Positions 17,705-25,765 are shown, counted from the stretch's first letter. The stretch is 64,000 bases of DNA from Staphylococcus sp. IVB6240 (GCF_025558425.1 NZ_CP094718.1:1426001-1490000), one strand, 5' to 3'. The notes: a model not told the origin generated them from the letters alone. Translations and numbers: made by a program.

Positions 17705-18283
17705 ATGAAACGAATAGGAAGTCTTGCACTAGCAACACTTTTAATTCTTAGTGCTTGTAATCATGATCAGCAAGAAAACCAATCTTCTAACAATGAACAC
17801 GAAAAATCAAAATCTACACAACATGCAAGTAAGAAACCAGAAAAAACATCGACAAATACTGAAGATGTACAAAAAGTTGAAAGTAATAATCAAGCAACTG
17901 CTTCTAATCAGAATACAACGACTATTGATGTTTCAAATATTAAAGACAGAACAACATTAGAATCAGTTATTTATGGAAATTATAGTGAATTTGATAAAAT
18001 CAAAGCATACAATAGTGCCGTTGCGAATGGCGTGATTCCACAAGGTAATGTGTTAGAGGGTCCAGCTTGGGCAGCCTATGAAAGTTCACTAAAAGTTGAA
18101 AGTGGAGAAGAAAAATCTATCTATGATTATCCTCCAGAAGACGTCGATTATATAGATGATGATTTTGAAAGCACCACCGAGGAGCAAGCAGCAGATGAAC
18201 AATGGATAGATGATCAATTTGAATGGAATCAAAATGCAGATGACTATGAAGACGAAATGGATGAAAATACATCATACGAATAA
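17705..18283 (+). CDS. acidic secreted lipoprotein, unknown function
   Basis: A 192-residue precursor: a signal peptide (MKRIGSLALATLLILSAC) with a good lipobox (lipidated Cys 18), a Ser/Asn/Lys-rich linker (about 20-70), a short ordered part with RTTLESVIYGNYSEFDKIKAYN and VANGVIPQGNVLEGPAWAAYE, and a very acidic tail rich in Asp, Glu and Tyr (about 145-192). GGGGTGAAT precedes the ATG. The acidic tail could hold cations such as calcium or interact with the cell wall, which is inference. I do not recognise a family beyond staphylococcal lipoproteins. Confidence 0.7.
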   Translation: MKRIGSLALATLLILSACNHDQQENQSSNNEHEKSKSTQHASKKPEKTSTNTEDVQKVESNNQATASNQNTTTIDVSNIKDRTTLESVIYGNYSEFDKIKAYNSAVANGVIPQGNVLEGPAWAAYESSLKVESGEEKSIYDYPPEDVDYIDDDFESTTEEQAADEQWIDDQFEWNQNADDYEDEMDENTSYE

Positions 18284-18300
18284 TAAATAGCATAAAAGTT

Positions 18301-18333
18301 AAATCCCACCTAATTTTAGACGGGATTTTTTTA
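18301..18333. terminator. terminator between lipoprotein and YagU genes
   Basis: AAATCCC and GGGATTT form the stem, followed on the plus strand by TTTTTTT. It serves the plus-strand lipoprotein gene and may serve the convergent gene too. Confidence 0.7.
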
Positions 18334-18336
18334 AAT

Positions 18337-18846
18337 TTATTGCTTAATTTGTTTATATGCATTTTGATAAATATAATATCTTCTTACTAATTCAATCACC
18401 ATCATCCATACAATATGACCGAAGAATTCCGAAACATGTTCAAGGAATGGTTGATCAAACATACTTGGCACCACATGCATTAACGGCATAAGTATTAAAT
18501 GGAACCCAATCCATACAACGATACCAAATACTGAACCGTAACCCATCGCAACTTTTGCATAGCGTTTAACAAGTAAAATATAGATAAGTGCCACAGCTAC
18601 TGAAAAGCTAAAATGTATAATAAAACTTACCCATGGCATTGACTGCTCTGAAAATTGATATGTCATATGTGTAAAATCATGACTAAAACCAAATTTCTGT
18701 AATAATTCTTGTGGTGGATTCGTTGCATTTCGTTCCGGTGTTCTTGGCGGTAACATAACCTCCCATCCTAGTTTCACAATTCCAGAAATGACTCCACCAA
18801 TTATCGCAGCACAGATAACCTGGATAAATGTTAATTTATCTTTCAT
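18337..18846 (-). CDS. YagU/DUF1440-family membrane protein
   Basis: A 169-residue integral membrane protein with four hydrophobic segments (about residues 8-28, 69-90, 99-120, 138-155) and the motifs GGVISGIVKLGWEVMLPPRTPER and NPPQ near the N-terminus, typical of the YagU family. E. coli YagU has been linked to acid resistance; nothing here confirms a role. GAGGAGA precedes the ATG. Monocistronic. Confidence 0.72.
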   Translation of the reverse strand: MKDKLTFIQVICAAIIGGVISGIVKLGWEVMLPPRTPERNATNPPQELLQKFGFSHDFTHMTYQFSEQSMPWVSFIIHFSFSVAVALIYILLVKRYAKVAMGYGSVFGIVVWIGFHLILMPLMHVVPSMFDQPFLEHVSEFFGHIVWMMVIELVRRYYIYQNAYKQIKQ

Positions 18847-19067
18847 GATAAAATCTCCTCTACTTGTCGCTAGACATTTATTTTAAAAGCATTTTATCAA
18901 ATAAACTTATTATAAACTATAAATTTTTAGTATATATTTTGTCTGTTTTTCGACATGTTCGTAGTCCTGCTTATTTTAATTTTTAAAAGTGTCGTATTTA
19001 AATATTTACGCAAATTAAAATTAAATAGGAGTTATCAATGCCCCAATTAATAAATCGTACAGAATAA
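18847..19067. other. AT-rich spacer, no gene seen
   Basis: The region from the YagU-like gene to the tRNA operon terminator is strongly AT-rich. It contains only a nine-codon frame after AGGAG (about 19038-19067), which is too short to support. No other structure stands out. Confidence 0.4.
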
Positions 19068-19136
19068 CAAAAAAAGAGCAAGGTCAATGTGTCATAGAAT
19101 TATTTTCTCGACACTTTTTTTAACACTTGCTTTTCA
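19068..19136 (-). terminator. tRNA operon terminator
   Basis: On the minus strand AGCAAG pairs with CTTGCT and, inside, GTGTC with GACAC, followed by TTTTTTT. It sits about 40 bp after the last tRNA (Ser). Confidence 0.7.
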
Positions 19137-19174
19137 GAAATCCCATTAAATCAATGGTTTCAAGCTATATATAC

Positions 19175-19263
19175 CGGAAGATGGGGGATTCGAACCCCCG
19201 AGACGCTTGTGGCGCCTACACACTTTCCAGGCGTGCTCCTTCGGCCAACTCGGACAATCTTCC
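19175..19263 (-). tRNA. tRNA-Ser (GGA)
   Basis: 89 nt with a long variable arm, acceptor GGAAGAT/ATCTTCC, anticodon GGA in CTGGAAA, and GTTCGAATC in the T loop. No CCA is encoded. Last gene of the eight-tRNA operon. Confidence 0.97.
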
Positions 19264-19308
19264 ATAATAACACAAAAAATCAGAAGCGATATTTCACTTC
19301 TGATTATA

Positions 19309-19380
19309 TGACCCCTACGGGACTCGAACCCGTGTTACCGCCGTGAAAGGGCGGTGTCTTAACCGCTTGACCAAGGGGCC
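19309..19380 (-). tRNA. tRNA-Glu (TTC)
   Basis: 72 nt, acceptor GGCCCCT pairing with AGGGGTC, anticodon TTC in CTTTCAC, T loop GTTCGAGTC. No CCA is encoded. Confidence 0.97.
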
Positions 19381-19381
19381 A

Positions 19382-19456
19382 TGGCTCCACAGGTAGGACT
19401 CGAACCTACGACCGATCGGTTAACAGCCGATAGCTCTACCACTGAGCTACTGTGGA
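19382..19456 (-). tRNA. tRNA-Asn (GTT)
   Basis: 75 nt including an encoded CCA. Acceptor TCCACAG pairs with CTGTGGA; anticodon GTT in CTGTTAA. Confidence 0.97.
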
Positions 19457-19466
19457 ATAATTAAAA

Positions 19467-19540
19467 TGGAGCGGGTGATGGGAATCGAACCCACAACATC
19501 AGCTTGGAAGGCTGAGGTTTTGCCATTAAACTACACCCGC
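19467..19540 (-). tRNA. tRNA-Gly (TCC)
   Basis: 74 nt including an encoded CCA. Acceptor GCGGGTG; anticodon TCC in CTTCCAA; T loop GTTCGATTC. Confidence 0.97.
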
Positions 19541-19554
19541 ATTACAACGATATG

Positions 19555-19628
19555 GGCGGTTGATGGGAATCGAACCCACGAATGTCGGAACCACAATCCG
19601 ATGCGTTAACCACTTCGCCACAACCGCC
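19555..19628 (-). tRNA. tRNA-His (GTG)
   Basis: 74 nt. The extra 5' G (position -1) opposite C73, a hallmark of His tRNAs, is encoded. Anticodon GTG in TTGTGGT. No complete CCA is encoded. Confidence 0.97.
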
Positions 19629-19639
19629 GTAATAAGAAG

Positions 19640-19712
19640 TGGTTCAGGACGGAATCGAACCGCCGACACAAGGATTTTCAGTCCTTTGCTCTACCGACTG
19701 AGCTACTGAACC
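19640..19712 (-). tRNA. tRNA-Phe (GAA)
   Basis: 73 nt, acceptor GGTTCAG pairing with CTGAACC, anticodon GAA in CTGAAAA. No CCA is encoded. Confidence 0.97.
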
Positions 19713-19719
19713 ATAATAA

Positions 19720-19796
19720 TGGCGGTCCCGACGGGAATCGAACCCGCGATCTCCTGCGTGACAGGCAGGCGTGTTAAACCGCTCCACTACGGGACC
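19720..19796 (-). tRNA. tRNA-Asp (GTC)
   Basis: 77 nt including an encoded CCA. Acceptor GGTCCCG pairs with CGGGACC; anticodon GTC in CTGTCAC. Confidence 0.97.
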
Positions 19797-19807
19797 ACTC
19801 AAAAATA

Positions 19808-19881
<74 letters not shown>

Positions 19882-19911
19882 ACAATATTATTTAAAAGCA
19901 ATTACTTAATT

Positions 19912-19940
19912 ATATTATCACTTATCTAACAAGATGTCAA
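19912..19940 (-). promoter_or_regulatory. tRNA operon promoter
   Basis: Minus-strand TTGACA (19940-19935) and TAATAT (19917-19912) are separated by 17 bp. The start of transcription would be about 24 nt before tRNA-fMet. It is a strong, simple promoter, as expected for stable RNA. Confidence 0.8.
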
Positions 19941-20450
19941 TACAATTTTTATATTTTTTATCTCGCTAAGTACAAACAAAGATTGTTTAACAACTTAACG
20001 ACTTAGTCAGTATATATTTAATTTATTAAAAGGTCAACTCCCCTATCACAAGAATTTTGTGGAATAAAACACCTTTACAGTATTTATTGAATTATTGTAT
20101 CTAATTAGACTATAAAATATCAGTATTTATTTACTAAAGTCTAAAATGTTACTTTGTTTTATCATATATATTCAACTACTTGAAAATTACATTAACGTAA
20201 TTTAACTCAACTAACGATAATACTTTCAAAATTCTAATAGACATAACATCTACTCGGGGCTGAGACATAGTGCTAGGTTCCTTCCTTTTGAATATAGATA
20301 TAAGTTTAGTGGCAGTAGGTGTCTGAAGTGAAAATACGTTTTTAAAAACTTTTTTCACTCCTAGTCACCCTTGCCGGGGTGGGACGACGAAATCTTTTAT
20401 AGTAATAAAGATTTCTGTCCCACTCCCTTTTAACTAATATAGAATTCTAG
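19941..20450. repeat. intergenic region with staphylococcal 'GGGGTGGGAC' element
   Basis: The long spacer between the tRNA operon and the polyol genes has no supportable gene. It contains GGGCTGAGACATA (about 20258-20270) and, at 20376-20427, GGGGTGGGAC facing GTCCCACTCCC with GAAATC/GATTTC inside. This large hairpin is of the kind repeated in many staphylococcal intergenic regions. It may act as a terminator or be a remnant of a small non-autonomous element. Confidence 0.6.
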
Positions 20451-20502
20451 AATCCCTCCCTAACATCAAGACCACATTGATATGTGATGTTAGCGAGGGA
20501 TT
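20451..20502. terminator. long near-perfect hairpin after deoR
   Basis: Positions 20451-20468 pair with 20485-20502 (18 bp, one mismatch), and CACAT/ATGTG continues the stem after a 4-nt bulge, leaving a TGAT loop. It starts 18 nt beyond the deoR stop and probably ends that transcript, but no clear T-run follows, so another role is possible. Confidence 0.55.
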
Positions 20503-20519
20503 GCTCATAATATCATTTT

Positions 20520-21281
20520 TTAAACTTTTATAAATTGTCCAACCTGAATTTTATATTTTTCTTCGTTATATGCATTGTTTACATCATCCGTGATTAATAC
20601 ATCTATTGATGATATTGGACAAATATTGTGTAATGAAACCTTATCAAATTTTGAACTATCAGCTAAAAGGAAAATTTCTTTAGATTGTTCAACCATTATC
20701 CTTTTAGCTGGTGAAAGCTCTTCACTATAATGTGTAATTCCTTTTTCAAAATGTAGTGCAGGTGTTGCAAGAAACAATTTTGTTGGATTTAGGTCAGCCA
20801 ATGTGCGATCTGTAATATGCCCATTTAAAATATAATTATCTTTATATAAAATTCCACCTGTAACAATAATTTTGTTTTGCGAAGAATTTAAGATTGAGGC
20901 AATATGAATATCATTCGTTATAATCGTTAGATTTTGTTTATTGATTAAATGCTTAGCGAATTGTAACGTGGTTGAACCTGAATCGATGATAATAGTATCA
21001 CCTTCATTTACGAATGTTGCTGCTTTTTTACCAATATTTCTTTTTTCAGTGAAATGCGTTGATTCTCTTTCATGAAAATTAAGTTCATCTTTTACTTCAT
21101 CATGCTGAAGAACGACTCCACCATGTGTTCGCTTGATTTGATTATATTTTTCTAGATTTTTAAGGTCTCTTCTAATAGTAGCATCATGCACATCAAATAT
21201 AGTTGATAATTCGTGAACTGTTGCTGTTTTATTTTGCCTTAAATAATCGACTATATTCTGTTCTCTTTCAGCTGGCAACAC
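20520..21281 (-). CDS. DeoR-family transcriptional repressor of the polyol genes
   Basis: A 253-residue regulator: an N-terminal winged helix-turn-helix (LSTIFDVHDATIRRDLKNLEKYNQIKRTHGG, about residues 20-55, the DeoR signature) and a C-terminal sugar-phosphate-sensing domain with DSGSTTLQFAKHL and ADSSKFDKVSL. DeoR proteins usually repress adjacent sugar or polyol genes and let go when a phosphorylated intermediate appears. GTG at 21281 is chosen because AGGGG lies 8 nt upstream; another GTG three codons earlier is less well placed. It has its own promoter and lies at the end of the minus-strand dehydrogenase-permease-regulator run. Confidence 0.82.
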   Translation of the reverse strand: MLPAEREQNIVDYLRQNKTATVHELSTIFDVHDATIRRDLKNLEKYNQIKRTHGGVVLQHDEVKDELNFHERESTHFTEKRNIGKKAATFVNEGDTIIIDSGSTTLQFAKHLINKQNLTIITNDIHIASILNSSQNKIIVTGGILYKDNYILNGHITDRTLADLNPTKLFLATPALHFEKGITHYSEELSPAKRIMVEQSKEIFLLADSSKFDKVSLHNICPISSIDVLITDDVNNAYNEEKYKIQVGQFIKV

Positions 21282-21312
21282 TGTTAGCACCCCTAATTTG
21301 TGAATTTATTAC

Positions 21313-21341
21313 ATTATATCAAATATATAACTTTTTGTTAG
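21313..21341 (-). promoter_or_regulatory. deoR promoter
   Basis: An extended -10 TGATATAAT (21321-21313) with CTAACA 17 bp upstream (21341-21336), in the gap after the permease gene. It suggests the regulator is also made independently of the catabolic genes. Confidence 0.55.
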
Positions 21342-21347
21342 AGGTTT

Positions 21348-22580
21348 TTAGTCCATAGACGTTTTGGCATTGTTTGGTAATTTGATGAAATATGTCAAAA
21401 TTGAACTAAAGAAATAAAGTAATGCTAATATCCAAATGACACCTCTAGCTTCAACAACATCGATAAATAAATTTACAATCATAGGGCCAACAAACACAGG
21501 TAAACCAGCACCTAAATTCAATACCGCAAGTGCTGCCCCTTTATCTTTTTTAACAAGCGAAGGTACGAGAGCTGAAAGTGGGACATAAGCTGCTAAAAAT
21601 GCTCCCCATAAAACACCTACTACAGTAAGGATAACCAAATTCCCATCTGTCCATAAAGGAATATAACCGATTAATAGTGTTGTTATACCACATCCTACAC
21701 CGCCAAATAGCATAATTGTATTTCTCCATCCAAACTTATCTCCAACGATACCAAAAATAAGATTAAATGCGATATTTGATATAAAAATTCCAGACCAGAC
21801 ACCTAACCATTTTGAAGTCGGAATACCAAATGAAGCAAGGTAAATAGGTAAGAATACTGGAAATGCAAATTGAGCTGTTGTATTAATGATTCGTACGATA
21901 CCACCTAATAATACTTTGGGCTCGTCTTTCATAATTGTAATACCTTTTAAAAGTTCAGCTACTTTTTCTTTGGAGTTACCTTTATTCGCTGGTAGCGTAT
22001 CTCTATTCACAAATAATGCAAACAGACCACCTAATAGCACCCAAAATAGAGAACTCCAAAGCGTATTGATGTGACCTAGTACTTCAATAGCAACGATAGA
22101 ATATAAAGCACCCAAAACGTTTAAACCACCTGTAAATACAAACCAAAACCAACCAACAGCAGCTCCTAAATGTTTCTTCTCAGCTCTATATGAAATCCAA
22201 ACTAAAAATGAATAAGCAAACAATGGATAACCAAACCCTCTTAATGCATATGCAGGTATCATTAATGCGAGGTTCTCTGATGGAATCGCAAATCCAACAA
22301 AGAATATTGTTCCTAAAACGTATAACAATAATCCAAGTGACATTGTTTTCTTGCCACCAAGTGATTCAGCAAGTACCCCACTGAACCAACTTGATATTGC
22401 TATTGTCACACCATAACTTGCAAATAGCATACTTGTTTCTTTAATAGAAAAACCATGACTATGTAACCATGGACTAAGCCATCCAATCTCTAACCCGTCC
22501 CCCATCATAAAAATAAGAATTCCTATATAACCCCATATAATTTTCTTAGGCATACCTATTACAGTTAGATTTGTATTCAT
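21348..22580 (-). CDS. MFS polyol permease (RbtT/DalT/CsbX type)
   Basis: A 410-residue transporter with 12 predicted membrane helices. The start (GYIGILIFMMGDGLEIGWLSPWL) and RGFGYPLFAYSFLVWISYR resemble the polyol permease branch of the major facilitator superfamily, whose members bring ribitol or arabitol into the cell with protons. GGGGG lies before the ATG. It lies 24 nt downstream of the dehydrogenase stop with no terminator, so the two are co-transcribed. The exact polyol cannot be read from the sequence. Confidence 0.72.
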   Translation of the reverse strand: MNTNLTVIGMPKKIIWGYIGILIFMMGDGLEIGWLSPWLHSHGFSIKETSMLFASYGVTIAISSWFSGVLAESLGGKKTMSLGLLLYVLGTIFFVGFAIPSENLALMIPAYALRGFGYPLFAYSFLVWISYRAEKKHLGAAVGWFWFVFTGGLNVLGALYSIVAIEVLGHINTLWSSLFWVLLGGLFALFVNRDTLPANKGNSKEKVAELLKGITIMKDEPKVLLGGIVRIINTTAQFAFPVFLPIYLASFGIPTSKWLGVWSGIFISNIAFNLIFGIVGDKFGWRNTIMLFGGVGCGITTLLIGYIPLWTDGNLVILTVVGVLWGAFLAAYVPLSALVPSLVKKDKGAALAVLNLGAGLPVFVGPMIVNLFIDVVEARGVIWILALLYFFSSILTYFIKLPNNAKTSMD

Positions 22581-22604
22581 AATAATTAACCCCCTTTTTT
22601 CCTT

Positions 22605-23675
22605 TTACCAGTTGTATTTTAAGTAAGTTTTTTTCCAACCTTTATGAGCGGCTGCATCATCCATTGCTCGATTTAAATCTTTGATTTCTCTAATATCATA
22701 ATATGTCTCAGGAATTAATTTACGCAATGCTTTTTGATAGTTTGGATTATCAAAATGAGAAATTAATTGTTCAAATTCTTTCTTTGTACTTCGTGAACTT
22801 CCTGATAGAGTAAGGCCTTTTTCAAGAACATCTCTTGTATTAATTCCTACCAAATCCTCTGTTACACCCATTAACACAATTTGTCCTTGTCGATCTATTA
22901 AATCAATTGCTTGGTTAATCGCTGATTCTGAGAATTTTCCACCTGTACACTCAAATACCGTATGAACACCTGATTCATTGGTAAAATCATAATCAAATAC
23001 TAAATGTGTTGTGGCAAAATCATTAAATTCTTTTAATTTTTCTTCAACAGCTCCAAAAACAATTAAATTTTCTTTTTCAATACCGTGTATAAAATGTAGT
23101 GCTGTTGCTGATAAATAGCCTACTGGGCCATCACCAAATACTGCAACTTTTGGTGAATTTTTAGTTGTAATGTCCTGAAGCTGATTAATTGGAAATAAAG
23201 ATACTGAACATAATTCCGCTAAAAGTGCTACATCTTCATCTAAATCACTAGGAATTTTTACAACATTATCACCATGAATAACAAGTTTGCTTTGGCAAAT
23301 ACCATCAAATCCACTTCCCATAAACAAAGCATTTTCATCATAGTTATCTTGTAAATCTGTACTTGCAAATTCTCCTTTTTGTAAGCGTGAAGGAATGTTA
23401 GGAACGATAACAACTTTATCTCCTATTTTAATATCCTCATGATTTGACGCCTCCACTATTCCAATACCTTCATGAAATAATGCCATAGGTAGTTTTTTCT
23501 TCAAAGCTTCTGGTCGACGATTTCCTGTATAATAACGTAAATCAGCATGACACACACTAGCTTTTGTGGGTTTGACAATAATATCTTTATCTGAAAAATC
23601 ATGCTCTATCATCATTTCTTCAAATTGTCCCGGTTTTATCAATCGATAAGCCTTAGATTCTATTTTTTTGCTCAT
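22605..23675 (-). CDS. TarJ-like zinc polyol(-phosphate) dehydrogenase
   Basis: A 356-residue medium-chain dehydrogenase. The catalytic zinc ligands are visible (Cys in SVCHADLRYYTG, His-Glu in LFHEGIG), and the coenzyme site is VFGDGPVGYLSA. The second, structural zinc cysteines are absent. Many stretches (RYYTGNR, KLPMALFHEGIG, VVIVPNIP, VLEKGLTLSGSSRS) resemble TarJ, which reduces ribulose 5-phosphate to ribitol 5-phosphate for wall teichoic acid. Here there is no TarI cytidylyltransferase partner; the gene sits with a permease, kinase and DeoR regulator, so I infer a catabolic role (polyol phosphate to ketose phosphate). Its ATG lies within one of four operator repeats. Confidence 0.75.
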   Translation of the reverse strand: MSKKIESKAYRLIKPGQFEEMMIEHDFSDKDIIVKPTKASVCHADLRYYTGNRRPEALKKKLPMALFHEGIGIVEASNHEDIKIGDKVVIVPNIPSRLQKGEFASTDLQDNYDENALFMGSGFDGICQSKLVIHGDNVVKIPSDLDEDVALLAELCSVSLFPINQLQDITTKNSPKVAVFGDGPVGYLSATALHFIHGIEKENLIVFGAVEEKLKEFNDFATTHLVFDYDFTNESGVHTVFECTGGKFSESAINQAIDLIDRQGQIVLMGVTEDLVGINTRDVLEKGLTLSGSSRSTKKEFEQLISHFDNPNYQKALRKLIPETYYDIREIKDLNRAMDDAAAHKGWKKTYLKYNW

Positions 23676-23772
23676 TTATGTTCACTCTCCTATTTTTTGT
23701 TCATTTAAGCTTGTAAACACATAATATACGCTCATTTATGCGTTTGTCAAACTTATTTTGCTCATTTGCGTT
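23669..23772. promoter_or_regulatory. array of four direct repeats, candidate DeoR operators
   Basis: The core YTCATTT, in the context TTGCTCATTTATG, occurs at 23671-23677, 23700-23706, 23731-23737 and 23761-23767, all in the same orientation. Spacings of 29, 31 and 30 bp put each copy on the same face of the helix. One covers the dehydrogenase start codon, one follows its -10, one lies between its -35 and -10, and one abuts the kinase -35. They are the obvious sites for the local DeoR repressor. Confidence 0.7.
23721..23750 (-). promoter_or_regulatory. promoter of dehydrogenase-permease genes
   Basis: Minus-strand TTGACA (23750-23745) and TATTAT (23726-23721) with an 18-bp spacer that contains one of the YTCATTT repeats. 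Confidence 0.75.
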
Positions 23773-23799
23773 GATTTTATGTTTGTTTTTACTTATTAT
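23771..23799 (+). promoter_or_regulatory. promoter of the kinase gene
   Basis: TTGATT (23771-23776) and TATTAT (23794-23799) with a 17-bp spacer, 30 bp before the kinase ATG. The fourth operator repeat ends 3 bp before the -35. Confidence 0.7.
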
Positions 23800-23829
23800 A
23801 AAGGTATCCCATTCAAATGGAGGTATAAT

Positions 23830-25464
23830 ATGACGTATAGTATAGGAATTGATTATGGAACAGGTTCTGGAAGAGTTTTTTTAGTTCAAACAAAAACTGG
23901 TAAGATAGTTTCTCAATATATAAAGCCTTATACACACGGTACAATTGATCAGGAACTCTTTGGCGAGAAATTGCCACATGGATTTTCATTACAAAATGCG
24001 AATGATTACTTAGAAGTTTTAGAAGAAGGTATCCCTCATGTCTTAAAAGAAGCGGAAATTAATTCAAATGACGTACTTGGAATCGGTATAGATTTTACTG
24101 CCTCAACTGTTATCTTTGTTGATAAAGATATGAACCCTATTCACAATAAAATAGGATTTGAGGAAAATCCTCACGCTTATGTAAAACTATGGAAACATCA
24201 TGGAGCAGAAGAAGAAGCAAACTTACTTTTTAACACCGCTATTAAAAAGAAAAAAAGATGGCTAGGTAATTATGGTTATAACGTAAGTAGTGAATGGATG
24301 ATTCCAAAAATTATGGAAGTTATGAATAAAGCACCAGAAGTAATGGATGAAACATTTGCTATTATGGAAGCTGGTGATTGGATTGTTAACAAATTAACTA
24401 ACCAAAATATACGATCAAATTGTGGCATTGGCTTCAAAGCATTCTGGGAAGCGGAAAATGGCTTTCATTATGATTTATTTGACGAAATAGATAAGAATTT
24501 ATCAAAAGTAATACGAGATAAAGTAGATACAACTATCATTAATATTGGAGATTCAGCTGGACATTTGTCTAGTGAAATAGCTAGCAAGCTTGGATTGTCA
24601 ACAAACACGCAAGTTAGTCCATTCATTATAGATGCACATTCAAGTTTATTAGGGATTGGTGCAGAAAAAGAAAGACAAATGACTATGGTTATGGGTACAA
24701 GTACTTGTCATTTAATGTTAAATAAAAAACAAAAAAGAATTCCTGGTATTTCTGGTTCTGTTAAAGGTGCAATAATTCCTGACCTATATGCATATGAAGC
24801 TGGTCAGTCTGCAGTAGGAGATCTATTCGAATATGCTGTCAAGCAAGCACCTAAATCATATATAGATGAAGCGGAATCACGTAATATATCCATTCATCAT
24901 TTATTTGAAGAAAAAGCTGCAATGGCAAAGCCAGGTGAAAGTGGTTTGATTGCTTTAGATTGGCACAATGGTAACCGAAGTGTATTAAGCGATAGTAGTT
25001 TACGTGGCAGCATATTTGGTCTAACATTACATACCAAACCTGAGGAAATTTATCGTGCTTATTTAGAAGCTACAGCATTCGGGGCAAAAATGATTATGCA
25101 ACAATATGAAGATTGGGGTTTACATGTTGAAGATGTGTTCGCTTGTAGTGGTATTCCAAAACGCAATAAATTATTGATGGACATATATGCTAATGTTTTA
25201 AATAAAAAAATAGTAGTCATCGATAGTGAGTATACGCCAGCCATAGGTTCTGCTGTATTAGGAGCTGTTGTAGGTGGTGCTTATGAAACGATTCAAGAAG
25301 CAACACAAAATATGAAAGAACCCGTTTTATACGAAATTGAGCCAGATACTGAAAAAGTCGAACGCTATGAAGTACTCTTTAAAGCATATAAAGAATTACA
25401 TGATATCCACGGGTATAAAAAAGCACGTATCATGAGATCTATTTCTAAATTATATACAGAATAA
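23830..25464 (+). CDS. FGGY-family kinase, ribulokinase (AraB)-like
   Basis: A 544-residue carbohydrate kinase. The ATP-binding start YSIGIDYGTGSGRVFLV, GIGIDFTAST, the adenosine motif MVMGTSTCHLML, and VFACSGIPKRNKLLMDIYANVL match the ribulokinase branch of the FGGY family. AraB-type kinases are known to accept L- and D-ribulose and, more weakly, ribitol and arabitol. GGAGG lies 8 nt before the ATG at 23830; the open frame upstream crosses the promoter. No araA or araD lies nearby, so L-arabinose use is unlikely to be its purpose. Paired with the dehydrogenase, it would deliver pentulose 5-phosphate to the pentose phosphate pathway. Confidence 0.8.
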   Translation: MTYSIGIDYGTGSGRVFLVQTKTGKIVSQYIKPYTHGTIDQELFGEKLPHGFSLQNANDYLEVLEEGIPHVLKEAEINSNDVLGIGIDFTASTVIFVDKDMNPIHNKIGFEENPHAYVKLWKHHGAEEEANLLFNTAIKKKKRWLGNYGYNVSSEWMIPKIMEVMNKAPEVMDETFAIMEAGDWIVNKLTNQNIRSNCGIGFKAFWEAENGFHYDLFDEIDKNLSKVIRDKVDTTIINIGDSAGHLSSEIASKLGLSTNTQVSPFIIDAHSSLLGIGAEKERQMTMVMGTSTCHLMLNKKQKRIPGISGSVKGAIIPDLYAYEAGQSAVGDLFEYAVKQAPKSYIDEAESRNISIHHLFEEKAAMAKPGESGLIALDWHNGNRSVLSDSSLRGSIFGLTLHTKPEEIYRAYLEATAFGAKMIMQQYEDWGLHVEDVFACSGIPKRNKLLMDIYANVLNKKIVVIDSEYTPAIGSAVLGAVVGGAYETIQEATQNMKEPVLYEIEPDTEKVERYEVLFKAYKELHDIHGYKKARIMRSISKLYTE

Positions 25465-25594
25465 ATTGTAATATTGTATGTTGTTTAAATATATTATACT
25501 AGGATTCAAGACTACCTAGAAAAAACATGTTATCATGATTGAACTTCCTCGTTCATATCACAATCACAACGCAGTAATGTAAAAAGTGGTTCAT

Positions 25595-25726
25595 TTAAAT
25601 TAAACTATTTCTTAAGGTGAGATTTCTGGTTTCTCCAGGATTCTTGCCTTTTAAATTCTCATTCATTTTTACTTTTGTGTAGTAACTCATGTAATTACAT
25701 ATTTTCAGTCCTATATATTCGTTCAA
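25595..25726 (-). CDS. possible 43-residue peptide
   Basis: The frame begins with TTG at 25726 (AAAGGAGG, 7-nt spacing) and reads (M)NEYIGLKICNYMSYYTKVK... to TAA at 25595. It is Lys/Asn-rich with no motif or membrane segment. The ribosome site is excellent, but the TTG start, low-complexity composition and position after a terminator-like hairpin make it uncertain. It may be the remains of a larger gene that once followed the metal-box promoter. Confidence 0.25.
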   Translation of the reverse strand: MNEYIGLKICNYMSYYTKVKMNENLKGKNPGETRNLTLRNSLI

Positions 25727-25765
25727 AATGAATCCTCCTTTATCCAATTAAAACAATAAAAACCT

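Noticed and set aside
19038..19067. Nine-codon frame after AGGAG near the tRNA operon terminator
   Set aside because: Too short to distinguish from chance in AT-rich DNA; no other support.
20176..20358. 60-codon minus-strand frame in the repeat-rich spacer
   Set aside because: It overlaps the staphylococcal intergenic element, has no ribosome site and shows no domain.
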